33,609 bases of DNA from Sphingomonadales bacterium. Lineage in GTDB: Bacteria > Pseudomonadota > Alphaproteobacteria > Sphingomonadales > Sphingomonadaceae. The stretch's first letter is position 1; each line of letters begins with the position of its first letter. The position numbers were made by a program, and so were the translations under genes. Shown piece by piece: positions 15,415-23,851 of this stretch. Under the pieces are notes generated by a model. It saw nothing but the letters and a program-made list of their open reading frames with translations, was not told the origin of the DNA and searched no databases. The stretch covers positions 1 through 33,609 of the forward strand of contig JAIEOM010000083.1 of the NCBI GenBank assembly GCA_019750455.1, in the 5' to 3' direction.

Positions 15415-16308
15415 ATGAGCCGCATCGCCAGCCTGCCGCTGTTCCACCAGATTGCCGGCCAACAGGTGCTAGTGCTTGGCGATGGCCCGGCGGCGGAGCC
15501 CAAGCGGCGGCTGGTCGAGCGGGCTGGCGGCGTGATCGTCGAGGACTTTGCCCGTGCTGTGGACGAAGGCGTGCGGCTGGCCTTCATCGCCTTCGAAGAC
15601 GCGCAGGCCTGCGAGGTCGCGGCGATCAACGCGCGCTGTGCGGGGATGCTGGTCAATGTCGTCGACCGGCCGGAATTGTGCGATTTTACAACGCCTTCCA
15701 TCCTTGACCGCGATCCCTTGCTGGTGGCGATCGGGACGGGCGGAGCATCGGCGGGGCTGGCCAAGCACGTGCGGCTGCGGCTGGAGCGGGTCTTGCCCGA
15801 AACGCTGGGTGCCTTGGCACGGGCGCTGGAGGCGGCGCGTCCTGCCTTGCGGGCCCGCTTTCCCGAGGGAGCTGAGCGGCGCCGCGCTGTGGACTCCGCC
15901 TTGGGCGAAGGGGGCCCGCTCGATCCGCTCGATCCGCATTCTTTCCAGCGGGTTGCCGCTTGGGCGGAAGGGGCGGAGAGCCCGGCGGCGGGCGCTGTTG
16001 TGGAACTTGTCCTGACCCATGCCGATCCCGAAGAGCTGACCCTGCGACAGGCCCGGCTGCTCGGCGAGGCCGATCTGCTGCTGCTGGACGGTGAAGTCCC
16101 CGCCCCGATCCTTGCCAGAGCGCGTGCGGATGCCGCACGCCGGATGTTTCACGTGAAACGGGCGAGCACGGAGGGGTCTGGAGGGGGTCTGGAGCGGGTT
16201 AAGACCGGGTCAGACGCGGGCAACGCCGGGTCTGGCGAGGGGCAGGATCCGCCTGGGGGGCTGACCCTGATCCTGCGTTGGCGACCAGGGGCCTGCCCTA
16301 GGGCCTGA
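15415..16308 (+). CDS. Precorrin-2 dehydrogenase / sirohydrochlorin ferrochelatase (CysG N-terminal type)
   Basis: 297 aa. This is the NAD-dependent half of siroheme synthase without the methyltransferase domain. The Rossmann segment QQVLVLGDGPAAEPKRRLVERAGG (about 17-40) and the family motifs VNVVDRPELCDFTTPSILDRDPLLVAIGTGGASAGLAK are intact. A later segment resembles the small C-terminal domain (TLRQARLLGEADLLL). The last about 55 residues are unusual: a segment including MFHVKR, encoded by a parS-like site, and a Gly/Ser-rich stretch encoded by G-rich repeats lie before the conserved ending GGLTLILRW. The DNA there seems to have a non-coding function as well. It converges on the broken regulator gene with 3 nt between. 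Confidence 0.88.
   Translation: MSRIASLPLFHQIAGQQVLVLGDGPAAEPKRRLVERAGGVIVEDFARAVDEGVRLAFIAFEDAQACEVAAINARCAGMLVNVVDRPELCDFTTPSILDRDPLLVAIGTGGASAGLAKHVRLRLERVLPETLGALARALEAARPALRARFPEGAERRRAVDSALGEGGPLDPLDPHSFQRVAAWAEGAESPAAGAVVELVLTHADPEELTLRQARLLGEADLLLLDGEVPAPILARARADAARRMFHVKRASTEGSGGGLERVKTGSDAGNAGSGEGQDPPGGLTLILRWRPGACPRA
16145..16160. promoter_or_regulatory. parS-like centromere site (ParB binding)
   Basis: TGTTTCACGTGAAACG matches the bacterial parS consensus TGTTTCACGTGAAACA at 15 of 16 positions, including the complete 14-bp palindrome GTTTCACGTGAAAC. It lies in the coding 3' end of the precorrin-2 dehydrogenase gene, read as MFHVKR. A 14-bp exact match is very unlikely by chance in 34 kb. 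It suggests the window is in the origin-proximal part of the chromosome, although parAB are not in view. Confidence 0.8.
16173..16194. repeat. Tandem 11-bp repeat GGGGTCTGGAG beside the parS site
   Basis: Two exact copies of GGGGTCTGGAG (16173-16183, 16184-16194) are followed by further GGGTC-containing variants up to about 16245 (CCGGGTCAGAC, CCGGGTCTGGCG). All lie within the unusual 3' end of the precorrin-2 dehydrogenase gene, starting 12 nt after the parS-like site. Confidence 0.8.
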
Positions 16309-16311
16309 TCC

Positions 16312-17332
16312 TCACGCCGCTTGCAGCGCGGGTGTGCGCAGGCTGGCGAAATAGCCCGACATGGCCGCAATCCCCTTGTCACTCAGGGCGATGAAGGCGC
16401 GGCGGCGGTCGGCCGGATCGGGCACCCGCTGGAAGATGCCGTTTTCGACCATCTGCGTCAGCCACCGCAGCGCGGTTGTCGCCGGAACACCCGCCGCGAT
16501 GCACAGCGAGGTGACCGAGACCTGCGCCCCTTCGCCATGGGCGGCGGTGAGATCGAGCAGCATGTCCCACGCCGGATCGCCGAACAGTTCGGGATCGAAG
16601 AACCGCGCGCGCCTGCCGGTTGGCGATGATCTGGCGCACCAGTTGCGGATCGGGGAGCGGGTGATCGCTGGCCGGAGCAGGCGCGCCGAAGCTGCCCAGG
16701 GCCGAAGGTTCTGCCCCAGTATAATCGCGCCGGAACTCGCCGAAGACGCTGCCCCCGCCGGCCGCCGGGGCACGGCCTAGCCGGTCGAGCGAGTGGGCAA
16801 TCGCTTCGACCTGCTGGGAAAGACGCAGCAGCGCCACGCGGTCTTCCTCGCCCATTTCACGCAGGCGTGCGGCCCCCGCCTCACCCATAACCCGGCCCAC
16901 CGCGATCACCCGTTCGGCACGGCTGGGCGAGACGAGGATCTGCGGATTGGACTGGTCGAGCACCGCGAAGACATCATCGAGCCCGTCAAGATTTGTGGCG
17001 ACGATCAGCTTGGCCCCCGAACGCGCCACGCGCATATCGAGCCGCGCGAGGCCCGCCAGCATCATGCCGTCAATCCCGCGCGAGCCGGTGACCATGCAAT
17101 CGACCACTACCACATCGCCCAACAGCGCGATCGGCCCTTCGAGCAGCGCCCGCAGCGAACCGCCGTCAATCGAGCGGAACCCAGCCCCGCCAAGGTCGGC
17201 AGCGATCTGGCGGCGCAGACCTTCATCCGCACCGAAGATCGCAACGCGCGCCGGGAGGCCCGCGCCGTCATCGGCCACATCATAGGCGAAATCGGCCTGG
17301 GGGGATCGCGAGGGTGTAGCGTGGGTCAGCAT
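16312..17332 (-). pseudogene. Frameshifted MarR-like winged-helix regulator with N-terminal receiver-like domain
   Basis: The reading starts at ATG 17332 (MLTHATPSRS; GGAG 5 nt upstream) and runs through a pseudo-receiver-like domain (VAIFGADEGLRRQIAADLGGAGF.. VVVVDC). It continues through a conserved middle (ERVIAVGRVMGE) to RQIIANRQAR. There it shifts frame at the alternating tract CCGCGCGCGCC (plus 16603-16613). The other frame continues as RARFFDPELFGDPAWDMLLDLTAAHGE and a winged helix (SVTSLCIAAGVPATTALRWL.. ADRRRAFIALSDKG) to 16312. Adding one GC dinucleotide would restore QARARFFDPEL and a 340-aa protein. This is a real mutation, a phase-variable switch or a sequencing error; the sequence cannot tell which. 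Function: transcription regulator, target unknown. Confidence 0.85.
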
Positions 17333-17341
17333 CGACTCGAC

Positions 17342-17356
17342 TCCAACAATGTTGGA
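17342..17356. promoter_or_regulatory. Perfect palindrome over the regulator's ribosome-binding site
   Basis: TCCAAC-AAT-GTTGGA is a perfect 6-bp inverted repeat beginning 10 nt upstream of the regulator ATG and containing its TTGGAG Shine-Dalgarno region. It could be an autoregulatory operator or an RNA hairpin controlling translation. Confidence 0.5.
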
Positions 17357-17369
17357 ACGAGAATAGAAC
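17355..17369 (-). promoter_or_regulatory. Putative LexA box upstream of the winged-helix regulator
   Basis: GAACGAGAATAGAAC on the plus strand (GTTC-TATTCTC-GTTC on the gene strand) has the alphaproteobacterial GTTC-N7-GTTC form, 23-37 nt before the start codon. It overlaps the palindrome at 17342-17356 by 2 nt. Only one other such box was seen in the window, before rmuC. Confidence 0.5.
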
Positions 17370-17446
17370 AAAACCGGATCAGGTCAAGTAAATCTGCGTA
17401 ATCGCTGTAGGATTACGTCTGCGTCAGCCCTTCACGCCCGCCGCTT

Positions 17447-18001
17447 TCACGGCCGGATCTCGATCACCGTCCCATCGGGCACGATGCGCCACAGCTCGGC
17501 GATTTCATCGTTGGACAGGGCGATGCAGCCATCGGTCCAGTCCCCCGGCACGCGGCCGAAGGGTAGCGAATTGGGCTGGCCGTGGATGAAGATCTCGCCC
17601 CCGGGCGAGCGCCCTTGCGCAAGGGCAAAGGCGCGGTCGGCGGCATTGGGGTAGGAAACTTTCAGGCTGAGGTGATAGGCGCTGCCGGGATTGCGGCCCT
17701 CGATCACATAGCGCCCCTCTGGCGTGCGTTCGTCCCCTTCGAACTGCTTGTGGCCCTGCGGCGCATCGCCGAATTGTAGCCCGCGCCATGCCTTGACCGG
17801 CTGCCCCCCGGCATAGGCGACCATCAGTCGTTCGGACTTGTCAACGATGAGGTAATCGACCTGCGTGAAGCGCCGTTCGGGGACGATCCGCGCAGCCTCC
17901 CGCGACAGTGGAGGGCGGGAAGACGGGGCCTCGGCCTGCGGCGGCGGGGGCGCAGCGCAGGCGGCGAGCAACAGCAGCAGCAGGAGCGCAAGGCGGGTCA
18001 T
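17447..18001 (-). CDS. L,D-transpeptidase family lipoprotein (YkuD domain)
   Basis: 184 aa. An N-terminal lipobox LLLLLAAC (Cys15) is followed by a Pro-rich linker (AAPPPPQAEAPSSRPP), so the domain is probably held in the periplasm. The YkuD catalytic region reads EIFIHGQPNSLPFG..GDWTDGCIALSNDEI, with His in IHG and the nucleophile Cys in TDGC. It is the variant in which S/T-H-G-C is TDGC, seen in YafK/ErfK-like proteins. Such enzymes cross-link peptidoglycan or attach proteins to it. It lies downstream of purA on the same strand, with a short gap between. Confidence 0.9.
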   Translation of the reverse strand: MTRLALLLLLLLAACAAPPPPQAEAPSSRPPLSREAARIVPERRFTQVDYLIVDKSERLMVAYAGGQPVKAWRGLQFGDAPQGHKQFEGDERTPEGRYVIEGRNPGSAYHLSLKVSYPNAADRAFALAQGRSPGGEIFIHGQPNSLPFGRVPGDWTDGCIALSNDEIAELWRIVPDGTVIEIRP

Positions 18002-18050
18002 GCGGGCAAGATTAACCCACCCCCGCCTCTTCGATCAATCCACGAAACGC

Positions 18051-19340
18051 CTAGTCTACAAAGGGATCGCGCATCAGGATCGTGTCGTCGCGCTCCGGGC
18101 TGGTCGAGACCAGCGCCACGGGGCATTCGATCAGCTCCTGAATGCGCTGGATATACTTGATCGCGTTGGCCGGAAGGTCGGCATAGGACCGCGCGCCTGC
18201 AGTGCTTTCGTGCCAGCCGGGCATTTCCTCGTAGATCGGCTCGCATTCGGCCTGATCGGCGGCGTGGCTGGGGAGATAATCATAGACCTTCCCGCGCAGG
18301 CGGTAGCCGGTGCAGATCTGCACCTTCTCAAGCCCGTCGAGCACGTCGATCTTGGTCAATGCGATGCCGGTGACGCCGCTGATCGCGCAGGACTGGCGCA
18401 CCAGCACCGCATCGAACCAGCCGACGCGGCGCTTGCGGCCGGTGACGGTGCCGAATTCATGGCCCCGCTCGCCAAGACGCTGGCCGATCTCGTCTTCCAG
18501 CTCGGTCGGGAACGGGCCGGAGCCGACGCGGGTGGTGTAGGCCTTGACGATGCCGAGTACGAAGCCGGTCGAATTGGGGCCAAGGCCGCTACCGCTGGCC
18601 GCCGTGCCGCTGACGGTGTTCGACGAGGTGACGAAGGGATATGTGCCGTGATCGACATCGAGCAGCACGCCCTGTGCGCCTTCGAACAGGATCTTGGCGC
18701 CCGCGCGGCGGACCTTCTTCAACCGCTTCCACACCGGCTGAGCGAACTTCAGCACGAAGGGCGCGATCTCGCGCAGCTCTTCCAGTAGCGCGGCGCGATC
18801 CACCGGCGGCTGGCCGAACCCGGCGCGCAGCGCATCGTGGTGGGCGCAGAGGCGATCAAGCTGCGGCTCCAGCGTATCGAGATGCGCAAGGTCGCACACG
18901 CGGATCGCGCGGCGGCCGACCTTGTCCTCGTAGGCCGGGCCGATCCCGCGCCCGGTGGTGCCGATCTTGCCCTTGCCCGCCGCCGTTTCGCGCAGGCCAT
19001 CAAGGTCGCGGTGAAGCGGCAGGATCAGCGGACAATTGTCGGCGATGGCGAGGTTCTCGTCGGTGATCGTCACCCCCTGCCCTTCGACCTTGGCGACTTC
19101 ATCGCGCAGGGCCCAGGGATCGAGCACCACGCCGTTGCCGATCACTGACAGCGTGCCCGAGACGATGCCCGAGGGCAGGAGCGAGAGCTTGTAGGTCTTG
19201 CCGTCGATCACCAGCGTGTGGCCGGCATTGTGGCCGCCCTGAAAGCGCACCACGGCATCGGCGCGGCTGGCGAGCCAATCGACGATCTTGCCCTTGCCCT
19301 CATCGCCCCACTGGGCGCCGATCACGGTGACGTTGGCCAT
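18051..19340 (-). CDS. purA: Adenylosuccinate synthetase
   Basis: 429 aa, full length. It joins IMP and aspartate with GTP in the first committed step to AMP. The GTP-binding loop [11 protein letters not shown] (8-18) is at the N-terminus, with [22 protein letters not shown], and [23 protein letters not shown] also present, all hallmark motifs. It lies on the same strand as hisZ and ridA, but a plus-strand secreted esterase gene intervenes, so it probably has its own promoter in the 150-bp divergent gap (19341-19491). Confidence 0.98.
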   Translation of the reverse strand: MANVTVIGAQWGDEGKGKIVDWLASRADAVVRFQGGHNAGHTLVIDGKTYKLSLLPSGIVSGTLSVIGNGVVLDPWALRDEVAKVEGQGVTITDENLAIADNCPLILPLHRDLDGLRETAAGKGKIGTTGRGIGPAYEDKVGRRAIRVCDLAHLDTLEPQLDRLCAHHDALRAGFGQPPVDRAALLEELREIAPFVLKFAQPVWKRLKKVRRAGAKILFEGAQGVLLDVDHGTYPFVTSSNTVSGTAASGSGLGPNSTGFVLGIVKAYTTRVGSGPFPTELEDEIGQRLGERGHEFGTVTGRKRRVGWFDAVLVRQSCAISGVTGIALTKIDVLDGLEKVQICTGYRLRGKVYDYLPSHAADQAECEPIYEEMPGWHESTAGARSYADLPANAIKYIQRIQELIECPVALVSTSPERDDTILMRDPFVD

Positions 19341-19491
19341 TTCAATCCTTATCAGGTGCCGGGAATTCCGCGCGGGGGCCTAGGCGGTTGGCGGGCCGAG
19401 GGCAAGGGTGCGGGCAGGATGCGCGAAGGGTTTTGCGGGATGCTGCGTTGATGCGAGCAGAACAGTCACATTTCGCGAGGAATGCCCAACC

Positions 19492-20541
19492 ATGAAGACC
19501 ACCGCCAAAGTCCTGATCGCCGCGGGCGCGCTCGCCGCGCTGGCGACCCCGATCCTCGCCCAGCAGCGCGCCCGCGGGGGTGCGGGGGTGCCGCAGGCGT
19601 GCCGTGCCGAGATCGTCCAGCTGTGCGGCACGGACCGGTCGCAGATGCGCGCCTGCCTTGCCGAGAAGGCCAGCCAGCTGTCCGGCGATTGCCGCACCCA
19701 GTTGCGCGCCAGGATGGAACAGCGCCGCGGCGGTGCGGGACAGCGCGCCGGACGGCAGGGCCCCGCCCCGCAGACACTCGCCTATGGCAATGACAGTCTC
19801 CAGGCGCTCGACCTGTGGGTGCCCGAGGGGGCGAAGAACGCCCCGCTGGTGCTGTTCGTCCACGGCGGCGGGTGGAAGCGCGGATCGAAGAACAACGCGA
19901 TGGGCAGGCCGATGCCCGCGCATATGCTCGAACAGGGCTATGCCTTCGCCTCGATCGATTACCGCCTCGTCCCGCGCAACACGGTGGAGGAGCAGGCGAG
20001 CGATGTGGCCGCCGCGCTTGCCCATATCCTTAAGCGCGCCGATGCGCTGGGGATCGACCGCAGTCGGGTGGTGCTGACGGGCCATTCCGCTGGCGCCCAT
20101 CTGGTCGCGCTGGTGGGGACGGACGAGCGATACCTGCGCAGCGCGGGCCTGTCCTTCGCGGATATCGACGGGGTGATGCCCAATGACGGTGCGGCCTATG
20201 ATGTCGCCGCGCAGATCAAGGACGCGGGGCCGATGATGCTGGAGACCTATACTCAGGCCTTCGGCACCGATCCGGCGCGGCAGAAGGCGCTCTCCCCGGT
20301 CGCGCAGGCGGCTGCGCCCAATGCGCCCGCGTTCCTGCTGCTCCACGTCCAGCGCCCCGATGCGGTCGCGCAATCGAAGGCGCTGGCCGAGGCGCTGATC
20401 AAGGGCGGATCGCAGGCGGAGGTCGCGGGCTTCCCCGGGCAGGGTCTCAAGGGCCACATGGAAATCAACCGCCGCCTTGGCCAGAAGGACTACGCCGCGA
20501 CCGTGGTGATGGACAACTGGCTGAAGAAGGTGCTGGGGTAA
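19492..20541 (+). CDS. Secreted α/β-hydrolase (esterase) with N-terminal Cys-rich segment
   Basis: 349 aa from the ATG at 19492; the ORF-track start at 19408 precedes the signal peptide and is unlikely. Signal peptide: MKTTAKVLIAAGALAALATPILAQ. Residues 35-75 hold four cysteines (C37, C45, C55, C67; CRAEIVQLCGTDRSQMRACL) in a pattern like the Cys-rich GLG1 repeats. The hydrolase domain follows after a basic linker: oxyanion motif LFVHGGGWKRG (122-131), SIDYRLVPRNT, nucleophile GHSAGAH (Ser199), and a C-terminal GHMEINRRLG supplying the likely catalytic His. It resembles BD-FAE/carboxylesterase-type enzymes. The substrate is unknown. It is inserted between purA and ridA on the opposite strand. 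Confidence 0.88.
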   Translation: MKTTAKVLIAAGALAALATPILAQQRARGGAGVPQACRAEIVQLCGTDRSQMRACLAEKASQLSGDCRTQLRARMEQRRGGAGQRAGRQGPAPQTLAYGNDSLQALDLWVPEGAKNAPLVLFVHGGGWKRGSKNNAMGRPMPAHMLEQGYAFASIDYRLVPRNTVEEQASDVAAALAHILKRADALGIDRSRVVLTGHSAGAHLVALVGTDERYLRSAGLSFADIDGVMPNDGAAYDVAAQIKDAGPMMLETYTQAFGTDPARQKALSPVAQAAAPNAPAFLLLHVQRPDAVAQSKALAEALIKGGSQAEVAGFPGQGLKGHMEINRRLGQKDYAATVVMDNWLKKVLG

Positions 20542-20610
20542 TCCTCACCCCTCCCTTTGGGGAAGGGCCAGACATGGGGCGCGGTCCGCAAGGGTCGCGC
20601 CTCCTGCCTT

Positions 20611-21000
20611 TCACACGCTGGCGATAACGTCGATCTCGACCATCAGTTCGGGGAGCGCGAGGCCCTTGACCTCCACCGTGGTATCGGCGGGATAGGGCGG
20701 CGTGAACCAGCGCTTGCGGGCTTCGAGGATCTTGGGGAAGTTGCCCATGTCGGTGAGGTAGATCGTCACCTTCACCACCTTGCTCAGGTCGCTCCCGCCC
20801 GCTGCCAGCACGCGTTCGATATTGGCGAAGGTCTGGGCGATCTGCGCGTCGATATCGCCCGCGCCGACGATGCTGCCATCCGCGCCGATGCTCGCCTGAC
20901 CGGAGAGGAACAGCAGCCCCCCGGCCTGCCACGCGGGGGCGATCATGTAGGGCGCGAGCGGATCGTTCTCCAGCGTGACCGGCTTCGGACTATCGGTCAC
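20611..21000 (-). CDS. RidA family protein (reactive imine/enamine deaminase type)
   Basis: 129 aa. RidA/YjgF/UK114 proteins hydrolyse reactive 2-aminoacrylate-type enamines made by PLP enzymes. The fold is recognisable from GGLLFLSGQASIGADGSIVG, QTFANIERVLAAGGSDLSKVVKVTIYLTDM and PADTTVEVKGLALPELMVEIDVIASV. The final segment has Glu-x-x in place of the usual R-x-x-V-E at the active site: VEVKGLALPELMVEID lacks the typical conserved Arg, so this may be a non-archetypal Rid subgroup. The start overlaps the hisZ stop (ATGA), so translation is coupled to histidine synthesis. Confidence 0.85.
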   Translation of the reverse strand: MTDSPKPVTLENDPLAPYMIAPAWQAGGLLFLSGQASIGADGSIVGAGDIDAQIAQTFANIERVLAAGGSDLSKVVKVTIYLTDMGNFPKILEARKRWFTPPYPADTTVEVKGLALPELMVEIDVIASV

Positions 21001-22124
21001 GGGCGTGCCTCCAGTTCGGCAAGGGCATCGCCCTTGAGGATGTGCGTGCAGCCCAGCGCCTTGGGGTCTTCGCCCTCGGCCAGCTGGGCGATTGTGCGCG
21101 CGCCGGATGCGCGCAGCGCTGCTGCCTTGGCGCGGTCATGGCCGATGGGCAGCCAGACCAGCGGGCTGGTTTCCGGCTGCGGGGCGATATCGGCGAGGCG
21201 ATCGAGATAGAGCGTGAAGCCGGTCGCCGCCTCGTCGCTCCCCGCGATCCGGTAGGTGCCGCCCCGCCCTGCCGCACGGCGCAGGCCCTCGGCATAGATC
21301 GTGAAGCCGAACCACGACTGGTATTCGAACCCGTGCCGCTCGGTCGGGTCGAGGGTGATCGTCGCCGCATCGCCGACATGGGCGGCAATCGCCTCCAGCC
21401 CGTCGAGCCGCGACTTGAGCGCCCCGCCCGCATCCACCGCGCGCAGCGCAGCAACCGCCGCTTCCAGCGGACCCGTGGCATAAAGCAGCGGCAGATAGGC
21501 CGCGCCCCCTGCCGCCTTCAGCCCGCCCGCGTCCTTGGTGTCGAGCTCGCGCCGCACCGCTTCGATCTGGTCGGGGGTGAGCGGGAAGGCCTTTTCGGCC
21601 AGCGTGTCGACCAGATCGGGGAGCGTGAAATCGACCGCGATTCCGGTCAGCCCGGCCGCCTTCAGAGCCTCGACCGCCAGCATCACCACCTCGCCCGCCG
21701 CCGCGACACTGTCGGTGCCGATCAGCTCCGCGCCCAGTTGCAGGCGTTCACGCGCGGGGTCGAGCTGGCTTGCCTTGATCACCACCGTATCGCCGCAATA
21801 GGCGAGCCGCAGCGGACGGGCCGCCGAGGCAAGGCTGGTCGAAGCGATCCGCCCGACCTGCGGGGTCATGTCGCTGCGCAGCGCGAGGGTGCGCAGGGAG
21901 GCGGGGTCGACGAAGCGGAACATGCTGCTGCGCTCGCCCACGGTCACGCCCGCCATGCGGCCGACCAGTGACGCTTCGAACTCCAGCAGAGGCGGGCGCA
22001 CCCGGTCATAACCATGGGCGGCCAGCACATCGAGGCACGCGCGCATCGCCGCCGTGATCCGCGCCGCTTCCAGCGGCAGACGGTCTTCGAGGCCTTCGGG
22101 GAGGAGGTCGTTGGGTTTGGTCAT
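20997..22124 (-). CDS. hisZ: ATP phosphoribosyltransferase regulatory subunit HisZ
   Basis: 375 aa. This HisRS-like paralogue without aminoacylation function forms the ATP phosphoribosyltransferase complex with short HisG in the first step of histidine synthesis. Class II synthetase-like motifs are LLPEGLEDRLPLEAARITAAM, GYDRVRPPLLEFEASL, MFRFVDPASLRTLALRSDMTPQVGRIAST and HGFEYQSWFGFTIYAEGL. A HisRS anticodon-binding domain is absent. It lies downstream of serC-serA on the same strand. The 120-bp gap from serA holds two palindromes. Its stop is coupled to ridA. Confidence 0.93.
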   Translation of the reverse strand: MTKPNDLLPEGLEDRLPLEAARITAAMRACLDVLAAHGYDRVRPPLLEFEASLVGRMAGVTVGERSSMFRFVDPASLRTLALRSDMTPQVGRIASTSLASAARPLRLAYCGDTVVIKASQLDPARERLQLGAELIGTDSVAAAGEVVMLAVEALKAAGLTGIAVDFTLPDLVDTLAEKAFPLTPDQIEAVRRELDTKDAGGLKAAGGAAYLPLLYATGPLEAAVAALRAVDAGGALKSRLDGLEAIAAHVGDAATITLDPTERHGFEYQSWFGFTIYAEGLRRAAGRGGTYRIAGSDEAATGFTLYLDRLADIAPQPETSPLVWLPIGHDRAKAAALRASGARTIAQLAEGEDPKALGCTHILKGDALAELEARP

Positions 22125-22150
22125 GTTGTCTTGCCCCTACCCAAATCGTC

Positions 22151-22225
22151 ATCCCGGCGAAAGCCGGGATCGCTGACCGCAAGTACGGAGTCCGAAGGAG
22201 AGCGATCCCTGGTCAAGCCCGGGAT
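22151..22225. repeat. Two REP-like palindromes between hisZ and serA
   Basis: ATCCCGGC-GAAA-GCCGGGAT (22151-22170) and ATCCCTGG-TCAAG-CCCGGGAT (22205-22225) lie in the 120-bp gap. They are one member each of the GAAA-loop and TCAAG-loop classes seen at 5302-5537. They may reduce read-through from serA into hisZ. Confidence 0.8.
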
Positions 22226-22244
22226 GACGATGAAGGGCGAGAGA

Positions 22245-23831
22245 CTAAAACGCCAGCGCCTTGACCAGCTTCACGCCTTCGACCTTTTCGGCCTCGGCGA
22301 TCACTTCGGGGGTCAGGGCTTCGTCGAGGCTCAGCAGCAGCACCGCTTCCCCGCCCGCTTCGCGGCGGCCGAGGTTGAAGGTGCCGATGTTGATGCCGTG
22401 GCTGCCCAGCAGCGTCCCGATGCGGCCGATGAAGCCCGGCTTGTCGTCGTTGACGATGTAGAGCATGTGGCCCGACAGTTCGGCTTCGATGCCGATGCCG
22501 AAGATTTCCACCAGACGCGGCGCTTCGGTGCCGAACAGCGTGCCCGCGACCGAACGCGGCCCCTGCGCGGTTTCCACCGTGACGCGCACCAGCGTGTTGA
22601 ACGCGCCTTCACGCTCGTGACGCACTTCGCTCACCGCCAGCCCGCGTTCCTTGGCGAGGAACGGCGCATTGACCATGTTCACCGTGTCCGAATAGCGGCG
22701 CATGAAGCCCGCCAGCACGGCGGCGGTGATCGGCTTGCCGTTCAATTCGGCGGCCGCACCCTCGCGCTCGATCCCGATCTGGGTGAGGTTGCCGTGTGCG
22801 AGCTGGCCCACAAGGCTGCCGAGCTTTTCAGCCAGCGCCATGTAGGGCTTGAGCTTGGGGGCTTCCTCTGCCGAAAGGCTGGGGACGTTGAGCGCGTTGG
22901 TCACGCCGCCATTGACCAGATAATCGGCCATCTGCTCGGCCACCTGAAGGGCGACATTGACCTGCGCTTCGGTGGTGCTGGCACCAAGGTGCGGGGTGCA
23001 GATGAAGTTGGGCGCACCGAACAGCGGGTGATCGGCAGCCGGCGGCTCGGTCTCGAACACGTCGAGCGCGGCGCCTGCGACCTGCCCGCTTTCAAGGCAG
23101 TCCTTCAGCGCCGCCTCGTCGATCAGCCCGCCGCGCGCACAGTTGATGATGCGGATGCCCTTCTTGGCGTTCTCCAGCCGTTCGCGGCTGAGGATATTGC
23201 GTGTCTCGTCGGTCAACGGGGTGTGCAGCGTGACGAAATCGGCGCGGGTGAGCAGCGTGTCGAGATCGACCTTCTCGATGCCGAGTTCGATCGCGCGGTC
23301 TTCGGTGAGGAAGGGATCATAGGCGATCACCTTCATTCGCAGGCCGAGCGCGCGGCTGGCGACGATCGAGCCGATGTTCCCCGCGCCGATCAGGCCGAGG
23401 GTCTTGGCGGTCAGCTCCACGCCCATGAACCCGCTCTTTGGCCACTTGCCCGCCTGCGTCTGCGCGTTGGCTTCCGGGATCTGGCGGGCCAGCGCGAACA
23501 TCAGCGCGATGGCGTGTTCGGCGGTGGTGATCGAGTTGCCGAACGGGGTGTTCATCACCACCACGCCCTTGCCGCTGGCGTAGGGGATGTCGACATTGTC
23601 CACCCCGATGCCGGCGCGGCCGATCACCTTCAGATTGGTGGCGGCATCGAGGATCGCCTTGGTCACCTTGGTCGAGGAGCGAATGGCGAGGCCATCATAC
23701 TCGCCGATGCGGGCGATCAGCTGTTCGGGCGTTTCGCCGGTGATCACATCGACATCGCAGCCACGCTCTTCGAAAATGCGCGCGGCGTTGGGGTCCATCT
23801 TGTCGGAAATGAGAACTTTGGGACGGGTCAT
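22245..23831 (-). CDS. serA: D-3-phosphoglycerate dehydrogenase
   Basis: 528 aa, the long form with ASB and ACT domains. It oxidises 3-phosphoglycerate in the first step of serine synthesis. The NAD-binding loop is LGLIGAGNIGSIVASRALGL. The 2-hydroxyacid dehydrogenase signatures and the catalytic His in CTPHLGAST are present. The C-terminal ACT domain (MLYIVNDDKPGFIGRIGTLLGSHGINIGTFNLGR) suggests serine feedback. It is 116 nt downstream of serC on the same strand. Confidence 0.98.
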   Translation of the reverse strand: MTRPKVLISDKMDPNAARIFEERGCDVDVITGETPEQLIARIGEYDGLAIRSSTKVTKAILDAATNLKVIGRAGIGVDNVDIPYASGKGVVVMNTPFGNSITTAEHAIALMFALARQIPEANAQTQAGKWPKSGFMGVELTAKTLGLIGAGNIGSIVASRALGLRMKVIAYDPFLTEDRAIELGIEKVDLDTLLTRADFVTLHTPLTDETRNILSRERLENAKKGIRIINCARGGLIDEAALKDCLESGQVAGAALDVFETEPPAADHPLFGAPNFICTPHLGASTTEAQVNVALQVAEQMADYLVNGGVTNALNVPSLSAEEAPKLKPYMALAEKLGSLVGQLAHGNLTQIGIEREGAAAELNGKPITAAVLAGFMRRYSDTVNMVNAPFLAKERGLAVSEVRHEREGAFNTLVRVTVETAQGPRSVAGTLFGTEAPRLVEIFGIGIEAELSGHMLYIVNDDKPGFIGRIGTLLGSHGINIGTFNLGRREAGGEAVLLLSLDEALTPEVIAEAEKVEGVKLVKALAF

Positions 23832-23851
23832 GTTGAATACCTTCCATCGTC

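Noticed and set aside
16171-16200. Intrinsic terminator or G-quadruplex regulatory element after the siroheme gene
   Set aside because: The G-rich stretch lies within coding sequence and has no T-tract; it is reported as tandem repeats only.
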